DNA from: Oegoconia quadripuncta
Taxonomy: Eukaryota > Arthropoda > Insecta > Lepidoptera > Autostichidae
Length of the DNA: 64,000 bases
Assembly: GCA_949316235.1 (NCBI GenBank)
Contig: OX438759.1
Span: forward strand, 13,367,618-13,431,617
Reading direction: 5' to 3'
Positions 10,146 through 21,900 of this stretch are shown in pieces. The notes beneath the pieces are model-generated. The model was not told the DNA's origin and made no database searches. It was given only the letters and a program-made list of their open reading frames with translations. The translations under genes and the position numbers were made by a program. Numbering within the stretch: position 1 is the stretch's first letter; each line of letters starts with the position of its first letter.

Positions 10146-11706
10146 CAGGGCGTCCCAAAGTTATGGGACATGAAGGGGAAGTACCTTAAATATCGTAGAT
10201 AGTGAATTTTGCTCAAAGAAGACTTTATGTTATTTTTAAAAGTTAGTAATTCTGCATTCATAGATTTTCTAAAAATTATTTGCTTCGGCTGGGAATCGAA
10301 CCGACTCAAATGTGAAAAAAAAAACACCCTACTTTTATGATGCCAATCGAAAGAATAGCTAAAAAATAATAACTCTGCCTAAGTAACATAGTATTTTAAA
10401 AGAAAGGAACAACGTGAAATTAATCATTTTAATCAAATAAAAAACATACATGAAACTGCCGTAGTCAATTAAGTAGGTATTTTTTTGTAAATTAATTAAT
10501 TAAATGCTCAAAATGTGATCCCTCTTGTCTTACGCAAATCGCCAATCTTTTAATGAGCCCGCTGCCTGTTGATTTTCTAATCATTTGATGGTGAAATTTT
10601 TTCTCCTTTCTGTATCGCCCGGAAGTAATTTTTGAACCAATCGTCCTTCAACATAACTCTTAAAACCGTGTTTTTTTAATACACGGTGTATTTTACTTTT
10701 TGAAACTCCAATTTCATGTTCTCCTTCTCTCACCGATGCTTTCGGAAAAGCCGAAAAGTAAATTAAAATACCAAGTTCTTCGTCGTTGATCGTATGGTTT
10801 TCTTGCTGTGGTTCTCTTGGGCGTTTATCGAAACGTCCCAGAGTTTTCAAATTGTTCACAAGCCTTTTCAAAACTTTACGAGACGGTATTTGTCTATCAG
10901 GATATTTTACGCCATACCACCGCAAACTTCTAGAGATATCTTTATCGTTCAAAAAATATGCTTCCATTAGATCAAAACTTACTTGATATGCCATGTTCGC
11001 AATAAATTAACACAATAACACTTGTGTAAGTGAATTGAGACTAAACAGATCAATATCCGAAAAACAAACGCTCGCACATACTGTTCCATTTTCAAATTTA
11101 AGAACAACATTTAAAAATATCACTTCTTTTTAAAATATCTTAAAAAGTATGCATTCAAACAAACGCTGTCATAAACTGTTCCATTTTCAAATTATAAATT
11201 ATTTATTTTTGTTTTTAATTTGCCTTCTGTCTAGCTTACAGAGGACGTATTGAAATACAAGTTTTATCATTTCATCTACACGTGCACTTATAATAAGGAA
11301 AACTATGTTAGTACCTATTTTATGAAGTGGGTACTTATTTACGAATAATCAATGCTATCTTTGGAATGATAATATCGCTACTTTTCGAACGTCGTCGGCA
11401 ATAAATAACTTTCTTGAAATTTGACTCAATCATTTTATGTTGTTCCTTTCTTTTAAAATACTATGTTACTTAGGCAGAGTTATTATTTTTTAGCTATTCT
11501 TTCGATTGGCATCATAAAAGTAGGGTGTTTTTTTTTTCACATTTAAGTCGGTTCGATTCCCAGCCGAAGCAAGTAATTTTTAGAAAATCTATGAATGCAG
11601 AATTACTAACTTTTAAAAATAACATAAAGTCTTCTTTGAGCAAAATTCACTATCTACAATATTTAAGGTACTTCCCCTTCATGTCCCATAACTTTGGGAC
11701 GCCCTG
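10146..11706 (-). mobile_element. Mariner-like element copy 1, long TIRs, internally deleted
   Basis: This 1,561-bp element is flanked by TA duplications (10144-10145, 11707-11708). It starts CAGGGCGTCCCAAAGTTATG and ends with the inverse. The terminal inverted repeats are 268 bp each (10146-10413 and 11439-11706) and differ at about three positions. It carries the N-terminal half of a transposase on the minus strand and lacks the catalytic core. Sister copies lie at 16961-17951 and 37149-37903, with a decayed relative at 26020-26480. Confidence 0.88.
10581..10994 (-). pseudogene. Mariner-like transposase N-terminal fragment (DNA-binding domain)
   Basis: The 137-codon frame starts with ATG at 10992-10994. 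It encodes the paired helix-turn-helix DNA-binding region of a mariner-type transposase of the DUF4817 kind seen in many insects: a first HTH around DISRSLRWYGVKYPDR and a second around SVREGEHEIGVSKSKIHRVL. After RRKNF the sequence jumps to DNA that in copy 2 encodes the last ~25 residues, but out of frame, so it stops at once. The catalytic DDD core is deleted. It could at most make a DNA-binding protein without transposase activity. Confidence 0.82.
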
Positions 11707-11981
11707 TATACAACAAACGTAAAATAATGACGATTGGTTTATAATTGACACGGCAAACTGCAAAAGAAAACGTCCGAAGTTACGGCCGTCCGAAGCTATT
11801 TTCGTTAGAGAGTAGACCCTCTGACACAATAGAAGTTTACTGTTATTACGTCTACAGGCGTTCACTGCCCGCCAACGTGTTAAGTTTGCCAGTTTTGAAT
11901 AGTTATCGCTAATCTGTTCCGACCCGCGCCCACGCAGCCACGCGTCGACCAGCTAGTTATTATTTAGGTTACGGTGGCGGC

Positions 11982-12146
11982 TTAGGCGAGCGCGTTGTCC
12001 TCGTGCGCCTTCTTGACGACGGCGAGCTTGGAGTGCGGGTCCTGCGCGTGCAGCTGCGCGTAGGGCGGCGCGCGCGACCCGTGCAGCACCAGCGACCAGC
12101 CGCGCACCCAGCCCGCCGACTCGCCGGACACGGAGTTGAAGCGCGC
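11982..12146 (-). CDS. amon: amon terminal exon with stop codon
   Basis: This 165-nt, very GC-rich exon encodes 54 residues ([20 protein letters not shown] ... [17 protein letters not shown]) and the TAA at 11982-11984. GWSLVLHG is the P-domain end strand. The acceptor is GGTCAG. No clear AATAAA follows before the transposon nest at 11884. Confidence 0.95.
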   Translation of the reverse strand, partial: ARFNSVSGESAGWVRGWSLVLHGSRAPPYAQLHAQDPHSKLAVVKKAHEDNALA

Positions 12147-15100
12147 CTGACCAATTCATAGATAAAGCCTTCATTTGTCTCCACAGTCACATCATCAGCC
12201 CGTAAACATTCCATTGCACGATGAATACGAACATTTATTCCTGAGTCATCGATGTTTATATAAATATTTATGTATGTTTATCTTTTATCTAGTATCCATA
12301 GCACAAGCTTTGCTTAATTTGGGACTAGATGATTGGTGTAAGTGTCCGAAATATTATTATTATTATTGCAGGAATATCCTTCCCTCGTAAAATATGGGGT
12401 ATTGGGCCATAGAAGTGTTTATTTTTTATGCACAGTGGGTTGATACTTGACCTCAATCACACCTGATGTTAAGTGAAGATGAGATCGAAGGTGGAAGCGT
12501 ACTGACCCGGAAACCCCAACACATTTGGGGGACTGGCTATCTTATCTCCGACAACTGGAACACAACAATGCTATTAACATTGCTGTTTGGCGGGAGATTT
12601 AGATAAGATGGTGGTAGCTAGCCAGGAGGACATTTAAAATGCCCTACCACCAACCAAACCGAGTACTTAAACATGTACCCCGCTGGGGATCGAACCCGCG
12701 ACCTCCGAATCGTAAACCCAATGTTGTTTACATTGAGCCACGGAGGCGGAGTGTAAATTGAAGTGCGTAACGAAGCTTTCGGGTTCCCACAAGGAGCCGT
12801 CAAAATCTTTCGTAAAGCATTCGTAAAGCAACTTTACTGAAGAATGACTTGACCGTGACCAGACTCTGTACATGACAAGTATACGACAAATTACTGTTGT
12901 TGTTTTGACTGAGACTGACTTCATTAAACTGAAGAAATAAGATAAATAAGACATGGCCTTTGCCCTTAGTCTTCTCGAAGAGAAGAGAATTAAAATGAAA
13001 AAAAAAATCAGGAGAGAACTATGTGAAGATGAACTGTCTCCTGACATACAGGTCGATTGATGCTCGGTATTTCATACAAGATCGCATCAGGAATTTAAAA
13101 AAATTGTAGAACAACGAAAGTCATGGACATAGCCCAGAAGATTTATAAGTTGCCAGTGGGTAGGGCATATAGCTCGAAGAACCAATGGCCGGTGGGGCAT
13201 TTAAGCGCCTAAACAACATAGGGTTAACGTATCGGAGGAGGCGGGTTCGATCCCCAGCACACATACACATTTAGTACCTACTCGGTTTGGTTGGTGGTAG
13301 GCCATTTTCAATGTCCGCCTGGCTAGCTACCACCATCTTTACGATTGCGATTACGGTTATAAACGGCCAGTACGCTTCCATCTTCGGCCTCGTCTTCACT
13401 TAACATCCGGTGTGATTAAGGTCAAGTGGTAACCCCTTGTGCATAAAAAAAAGCGCAAGCGCAACATGAAACCTCCACAGACAACGGATAACCTAATAAA
13501 GGTCCATTCCAAACGGACGCTCTGGAAATCTATGGGGCGGCATATGTTTAACAGTGGACATCCTGTGGCTGATATAATGAAGCCTTCCAGGTTTCAGAGA
13601 AATATGCCCCAATCAATCTTTTAGCTCACCTCTAGGGTCCAAGTGCCTTGTGGATATTCGCCCCAGGTATGCGTTGTCATGAAGGGCCACTTGGTGAAGC
13701 CGTCCCGAGAATCGTCATCGTTGGCCCGCCTACTAAGGATCATGGATCTGAAACAATTTAACAGGCAATTCATATTATGCAACATTTTCAAATTCACCTT
13801 TTACAAAATCATTGGTCAGACGACAACTGTAAGTAGGTAATACCCACTGAATTTCTATGTCATACAGTTTCAGATTTCTCCATAAGTACTGACCCATCTC
13901 AATTGATTACCCTGCATATTAACCGCCTCCGTGGCTCAATGTAAACAACATTGGGTATACGATTCGGAGGTCACGGGTTCAATCCCCAGCGGGGTACATG
14001 TTTAAGTACTCGGTTTAGATGGTGGTAGGGCATTTTAAATGTCCGCCTGGCTAGCTACCACCATCTTATCTAAATCTGCCGCCAAGCAGCAATGTTAATA
14101 GCATTGTTGTGTTGGGGTTTCCGGGTCAATACGCTTCCAACTTCGACCTCATCTTCACTTAATATCAGGTGTGATTGAGGTCAAGTACACACCCGTACAA
14201 AAAATATTAAAAATAATCGAGACGAAGTCGATATAATAATATATTTTTGAATTAACGTACATTGGAATTTTCAAATTCTCAAATCCAGGACCTATCTTTC
14301 AGTCCATAAAGACATAAAGTAATAAATATTTGAGCAATTAGGATTAGTGTCTTAAAAAAAAAGGCTTCACTTATAATACAATATACAATCCAAGTAGGTG
14401 TAAAATGATAATCTACACAAGAGAGTCATTTCACAAAACTACGCGGTTAGTATATCTTCTTCTTCTTCGGGAGTTCTCAGGCAAAAACGTCAAATTCTTG
14501 AGAACCAAAATGCTGCCACGTATACAGCAATGTCTGTCGCAGCATAGAGGTTCCATAGCGTACTAGTATCGGGACACGCAGGGTAGCATAGAAGGTATAT
14601 TTTGAGTATGTATCATGCTAACATTGATCGTGTAAAACCGCCCTGTGACTGTTACCTGTTTGGTGTACACCACAAGGTCGCGGGTTCGAATCCCGCTAGG
14701 GGCATATGACTTTACGTTCCACCGAACACCTCAAAATTCTGCAGTCAATCATTTAGACTTCAAGCCATTCGTTCTGGAACTCCCTACCCGAGTCCATCAG
14801 ACGAGCTCAAACTTTGAATGCTTTCAAAGTCGCCGTCAAAGAGCATTTCCTGGCGCTTTAATCTGTGCTCCTTTCTTATCTTCTCTCTATACCTTAGTAC
14901 AATCCTGTTGTCGCTTATTATTATTTTATATGTATATCAATAAATATTTATTTAGTACATCTATATATTTACGTTTGTATTTTGTTGCTATTTTATAGAT
15001 GTTATGTTTAAGTAGGTATATTCGTCTATTGATCTATGTATGAATGTGTATGTAAATATATGAAATCTATTCACGTAATTTGTATCTGCATCCCTATTTA

Positions 15101-15863
15101 ATACCGCACAACCTACCTATTTCTTAACATGTACTGTCCTTATACCCAAAGGTTGCCTGGAAGAGATCGCTTTTAGTGATAAGGTCGCCAAATTGTACAT
15201 TCTATCCATACCATTTTTCTGAAACTGTATTCTTTTCGGTTGTGCAATAAAGTGTATTTGTATTGTATGATGAATACAGACATGTGTACCCGAGTTATGG
15301 ATGTTTTCATTTATAATAGGTATTTATTTACTAAAAAAAATGTATTTGTGAAATATATCAACTATCTGTTATCCACAACACAAGCCTAGTTGATTAGTGT
15401 GGAACTAGATGGAGCTATGTGTATGTCCAAAGATTATTTAATGCCGACTGTAGAATGCTTATACGTTTATCACATTCCAACATACTCAACAATACATTTT
15501 TACGTACTACTCTTGACAAGACCGCTATAAAATAAAATTTCCGAAACAATAACATGATGGCCGCGTACAAACTTGTTGTTGGTTATACCTGGTGCCCATA
15601 GGGCTGGTGAGGAAGAATTCCAGGTCGCCGCGGCGCGAGGCGTTGGCGCTGACGACGGCCTGCACGTGCTCCAGGTAGCGCACCTCGCTCGGGGACCCGC
15701 CGCACGCGCTCGTATTGATCTTCAGTGTTATACTACCTTCCGACGGGATCTCCCTAGTTAAGGGGGCGTAAAAAAAGTTTTAGCTTAATATTAAATACTA
15801 AACATTAAATACTAACACTAAATACTTATTTTAACATGCGTGTGTGTGTGCGCGCGCACGTGA

Positions 15864-15928
<65 letters not shown>

Positions 15929-18900
15929 CGTGTGTGCGTGCGTGTGCGTGCGTGTGTGCGTGCGTGTGCGTGCGTGTGTATGAATGTTGCTACTAGTCCT
16001 ACGGTGTAACATTACTTTGGCGTCAGATAACTATCTATAATATACAAAATAGTGCGGAGAATGAGAGGGAGCCCTAATAGAGTATTCAAAAAACATTATC
16101 CTCTTTTTTGAGGGTTGATTGAATGAAAGTTTCGATACGTGAATAGAGGAGGAGTAGACACCACTGTCAGTATATTGTCTATTGTCAGCATATCCACATA
16201 TACCGACAATAGTCTTACTTTAATTACAAAGTATACTAACGTGTGAGTGTTGACGGAGCCTGCCTCGCAGTGGTACCGTGGCGGTACGGAGCGCCAGTTG
16301 GCCGCCAGCGCCGTCATCGCGCCCGCGTCCAACACCCCAAACCCGAACAGGTGGTTAAACTCGAGTCCCACGCCGTTCATCGTCCAGTGGAATCGTCCCT
16401 GTAATCCATCGCTTTCACATTTACAAGGGAAGAGAAAAATAAATTATTTAGTTCTCCAATATCTACTTTGGCTAACTTTGAATAAGTTCTTTATACAACA
16501 CATTCACTTAATATAGAGAAACTTCTAGTTCGAATTAGTTTTCAACCCCCGACACAAAAAGAGGGGTATTATCAGTTTGACGGCTATGTGTGTGTGTCTG
16601 TGTATCTGCATGTGGCACCGTAGCTCTTAAACGGGTGAACCGATTTGGATGCGGTTTATTTGAAAGCAGGTTTCTAGCGGTGGTCCTTAGGCACATGCCT
16701 ACTATTTTTTATATATAAACATTTTATAAAAATCAGTTCGGCCGTTTTGTTTAAATCGCTTGTTTTCTGGGGTCTTCTAAATTTTCAATTTATAAGTTGT
16801 TCAATTGAAATTGATTTTAATTCTAAAACATACGTTGGAAGCAGAGAAAACAAAAACCGTTTTTGAAAGTCGGATAAAAAAAGAGTAAAGTGAAATTAGA
16901 CCCCCCTCAGCATAAGCTACAACATCGTAGAAGATGATTGAGCGCTGGTATACAACTATACAGGGCGTCCCAAAGTTATGGGACATGAAGGGGAAGTACC
17001 TTAAATATCGTAGATAGTGAATTTTGCTCAAAGAAGACTTTATGTTATTTTTAAAAGTTAGTAATTCTGCATTCATAGATTTTCTAAAAATTATTTGCTT
17101 CGGCTGGGAATCGAACCGACTCAAATGTGAAAAAAAAAACACCCTACTTTTATGATGCCAATCGAAAGAATAGCTAAAAAATAATAACTCTGCCTAAGTA
17201 ACATAGTATTTTAAAAGAAAGGAACAACGTGAAATTAATCATTTTAATCAAATAAAAAACATACATGAAACTGCCGTAGTCAATTAAGTAGGTATTTTTT
17301 TGTAAATTAATTAATTAAATGCTCAAAATGTGATCCCTCTTGTCTTACGCAAATCGCCAATCTTTTAATGAGCCCGCTGCCTGTTGATTTTCTAATCATT
17401 TTATGGTGAACACTCGATGTGATATGGCACAATTCTGTTTGCAACTCGCCTACGTTCTCGTATCGCTTTTTGTATAGCATATCTTTCACGTATCCCCAAA
17501 AGAAGAAATCTAATGGTGTGAGGTCCGGGGATCTGGCCGGCCATCTAATCGGTCCATTTGTACCAATCCATGTAGGAAAACATTCATTTAGAAAATCTGC
17601 TGCTCTCCGACTATTATGAGCCGGAGCTCCATCTTGTTGGAAAATTAAAATAACTTTCTTGAAATTTGACTCAATCAGTTTATGTTGTTCCTTTCTTTTA
17701 AAATACTATGTTACTTAGGCAGAGTTATTATTTTTTAGCTATTCTTTCGATTGGCATCATAAAAGTAGGGTGTTTTTTTTTTCACATTTAAGTCGGTTCG
17801 ATTCCCAGCCGAAGCAAGTAATTTTTAGAAAATCTATGAATGCAGAATTACTAACTTTTAAAAATAACATAAAGTCTTCTTTGAGCAAAATTCACTATCT
17901 ACAATATTTAAGGTACTTCCCCTTCATGTCCCATAACTTTGGGACGCCCTGTATATATAGTTTAATGTGACAAATGACATTGAATACGCACCTTTGCGTC
18001 GTATAAGGAATTACGTTTCGACGTCAATACAGTCAGATGTTGGATGTCCCTCCATGTCAAGTTTGGACTGAAACAAAAACGTTAATTCAATTATACTAAA
18101 GTATACTTAAAAAAAACTTACCTTAACTTATTATCAGAGTACAAAAATGAGAGGTTCCATGTTTTCCTCCCATGAATGTCAATATATGCGGGATTATTTC
18201 CAAAATTATTTGTTGTAATCTGTACACCCCGAGGAAGGGATAAAAACCGTACGTGAACTATCTAAAAATAACAATATAAAATTACCTGTTTTAATCAAAT
18301 GTATAAAAAATTTACTTAAACGATGGAAGCCCCTCCTAATCTTGCATTAGCGTAAATTTCGTTGCAGTCGGTTGATTCATCATCATCATCAGCCCGTGAA
18401 CACCCCACTGCAGGGATATAGGCCTTCCGTCGTATATGAGGGAGTATGGGCCATAGTCTTGGGGGCTTCACATATTCATTTCTCAGGCATGTAGGTCTCA
18501 TCACTTAAGAGCAGTCGGATAAATGCACATAAGTAATTAATTTAAATTTAAAAACTCATTGATACATGGCCTGCCTGGGAATCGAACCCGGACCTCCTAC
18601 ATTGGGAGACCGCGTCTTAATCGCTGAGAAACCGACGCTCTTTTCGGTATCACAAAAACCTATATAGGTTTATCCGAACACCGTACCTACCTAATGTCAT
18701 CATCGCACCAGTGGCGTGCACAGCGTTTTGCAGGCAGAATGATAAGATTTGTTATTAAATGAGAAAATATACAACTACAAAATAATAACTTACTCTTATA
18801 GCACACGTCGCAACTGTTTAGAATATTTCTGTTCACATCAGTACGAATCAGCTGTCTTGATAATGCGTTTCGAGGAAAGCTAAGCATTTGCTAGGGTAGG

Positions 18901-21900
18901 CACTGGTTTTCTGCCTTTATGGAAGGAACGCCACTGCATCGGACACTCATGGCATAGTAATTTCTATTAGCTAGCTTATAATTAGCCATTTTTTTTTATT
19001 TCCGTATGGAAATACGTTGTGAGAGTTTAGTCACCTTGTATGTATATACAAGGTGACTAAATCACTCACAAATACACGGTAACTAAATCACTCACAATTC
19101 GAGAGGAACAAAATAAGCTAAAAGATCATTACTATATAAAACAGTTTTGTTTCAGGATTTACGCCAATTAGATCCTTACTTAGGGTACCTACAACATAGC
19201 GATGTGTCATAGATTTACCATATAGGTACCTACCTATCTTCGTTAATAATGTTTCTGTCAAACATTCAGTTTTACCTGACGATAGAGTATATATCTTCGC
19301 TGCAACACTCACTTTGCATGTAAAGCCAGGGCAAACACTCCAGCTGCCTCAGGCGCAGCCGCAGAAGTGCCGGAATGAGTAGCGGTACATTTCCCGTAGA
19401 GATCGGTGGTTGCCACCCCAGTGCTGGGATCCCTGGCTCCATTGCTGAAGGTGCTTGCGAGGGTTGAGGAGCAAGACTCGTCGTAGTGTGCGTTCTGACC
19501 GTCGTTGATAGCACTGGAAATATAAGAAGTTGTTTACAATTCGTGGGTCAGGATATATGAATCAGGGACCACTTTTTTTATACAGACTAGAGAAGAAGAC
19601 TTCATTCATCATCCGAACAGCCAAGGCATGGAACTCCCTTCCGGCGTCAGTCTTTCCTGAATCCTACAACCTTGGGATCTTCAAGAGCAGAGTGAATAGG
19701 CATTTACTGAGATCGCGTGCTTCATCTCCGACCACATCGTCACTTTCCATCAGGTGAGATTGTGGTCAAACGCGAATCCAGTCAATCATAAAAAAAAAAA
19801 AGAAGAATTTATTTCCACCAATGCGCACAAGTACTACATGACATTTATTACTTAAAATTATAGCCCACTGAAAATACGATAAAAAATTAGCTTAGCTAGA
19901 CATAATTCAGAACCGACTTTTATAATTGCTATCTTATAAAGGTATATTAGAGATGTAATTTTGAATAAGACAGCTTAAAAAAAACGAGCGTTTAGTCTAG
20001 ATTTTTTTAGAAAACCCTATTTTTAATTTGTATCTTAATAACAATAAATACTAAATGATATTTAATTAGGTAGACTATTGTTAAACACAGTTAACTTATT
20101 GATGAATAAAAACTAAGCATGTTACAGTTAGGCATACATGTGTTTTAGCTGAAAATGTCGTCGAGCTGCATTGCTTAAGAAATGTGAAAATTTAAAGAAA
20201 TACCCATCAATTATAGGTAAAGATATAAACTATATAACTAAACTATAAATTGAGCATTTTTTTAAAGAAACAAATTTTTCAACTTTAGCTTATTTAGTTA
20301 CTTAAGTAGTAAGCATTTGTACAAATGTAACCTTTACGTTGTACCAACTTTCAGAATCCCGAAATCATTGAGGGCGGATTGGCTTATCCTAAAAAGTCAG
20401 CGCACACAAAACAAGTAATATAATATTTCGTAAGTAAGACTTAAGTTTGCAGAACATTTCCGAAGTTTGATTATGAGATAACCAGAACTTGGTAAATTAG
20501 TTACATTGTCTTGTGTCAGTTGTTTGTGTTACTGACGCTTCTATATCATACCTACGCCTATTTGATATACCAATGGAAAGTATACAAAACAAAAAGCTGC
20601 TTTACATACATGGATATAAACGATCAATTATCAAATAAATAAATAAATCTGATTATTTCATGTAAATTAAGCATTTTAACAGTTCAGAATTTAGTTCAGC
20701 GTCGGTGGCTCAGTGGACGAGACATAGTCTCCCAATTTGGAAAGGCCAGGTTCGATCCCCAGGCAAGCCATGTACATACCAATGAGTTTTTAAATTTTAT
20801 TTAATTACTTATGTGCATTTACACGATTGCTCTTAAACGGTTAAGGAAAACATCGTCAAGAAACCTACAAGCCTTATAAATTAAAAAATATAAAAAATTC
20901 GAAGGTATGTGAAGTTCCCAACCCGCACTAGGCCAGCGTGGCGGACTCCCTCAATACTCATACTCAGGCCCATACTCCGTCAATATGGGGGAAGGTCTAT
21001 ATCCCAACAATGAAGTTCTGCCAAGTATTAGTTTTCACTGTTTTACAATAGGCAGTTTTGTCCCAAAATTGTCTTAGTTACTATTTAAAAACAAACACCG
21101 ATAGATGACATGATTGATTAAAGAGAAAAACACGAATAACGGCATCCCGAAATCTCGCCACCACGAAAAAAAATTCCATTCGAGAAGTATACAGGAATCA
21201 ATTCATCACGAAATCATGCCATCACGAACATTGTTTTCTCACAATTATTCTTACACGAAACTCTTTCCAAGACATCACGCCAACATCAAATTAATGAAAT
21301 TATACGACGAATTAACGATTTTCGTGATTTCCTGGTGAATTGATTCGCGTAGGTAAATATTTTTCGAGTAGAATTTTTTCGTGGTTGCGTGATTTCGGGA
21401 TGCCGTTATTCGTGTTAGACGTGACATAGTGCCTTTGGAGTGAAATAATTACGCATGTATGTAGTCGTCGAGATTGCAATGGACTTCGGATGAATCATGG
21501 GACACAAATTTTTTAAATCTGTCAAGTTGGGCTAAAAAGAGACAAGATTTAAGACCCGCGAAATTTTGCTATCATATACGCTGTGCCAGCCCTGCTGATT
21601 GCCAAGGAAAAAGTTTTAATTCCGACTCGGGTTCGGAGTTATTTATTCATTTCTAATTGAGGCTTGTGGTTTAAACATTGTTAGTGATATAGCACTCACC
21701 TGTTGATGGAAACGGTCCACATGGAGGCAGCATATCCATCACAGTTGCAGTCGTCGTCTTCGCCCCCATCTCCGCTCGCCCACACGTAGATGTTGCCCAG
21801 CCCGTTACGACCCTGGGAAGAAGATGGGAAGGAAACTTACCAGAGGGAACCATACATTATATATAAGTAGGAACATTCATCTTCCCCGCCGCCACAAAAT

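Larger units (their letters stand above)
10014..11822. mobile_element. Second-level MITE split by mariner
   Basis: The block GGTCTACTCTCTAACGAAAA at 10017 is repeated inverted at 11800-11819. Together with GGCCGGAACTTCGG / CCGAAGTTACGGCC it makes terminal inverted repeats of roughly 50 bp. Removing the mariner leaves an element of about 250 bp. Confidence 0.6.
9989..11884. mobile_element. Outer MITE of a three-level transposon nest
   Basis: The left end ATCACGTTCACGGAC and right end CCCGCCAACGTGTTAA are inverted copies. The same element is present uninterrupted at 60037-60123, where only 87 bp separate the ends. Here it is split by a second MITE (10014-11822), itself split by a mariner-like element (10146-11706). 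The right end lies 98 bp past the amontillado stop codon, so the nest overlaps the likely 3' UTR or the immediate downstream flank. Confidence 0.65.

Noticed and set aside
9980..10327. Recurring frame starting [11 protein letters not shown] found about six times
   Set aside because: It is a chance frame through the terminal inverted repeat of the long-TIR mariner, so it recurs with every arm. No start context or protein similarity supports it.
10581..10994. 137-codon frame as a host gene
   Set aside because: It lies within the inverted ends of a mariner-like element and matches the N-terminal domain of such transposases.
15818..16012. His/Thr-repeat ORF on the minus strand
   Set aside because: It is a translation of the (TG/CA)n microsatellite.
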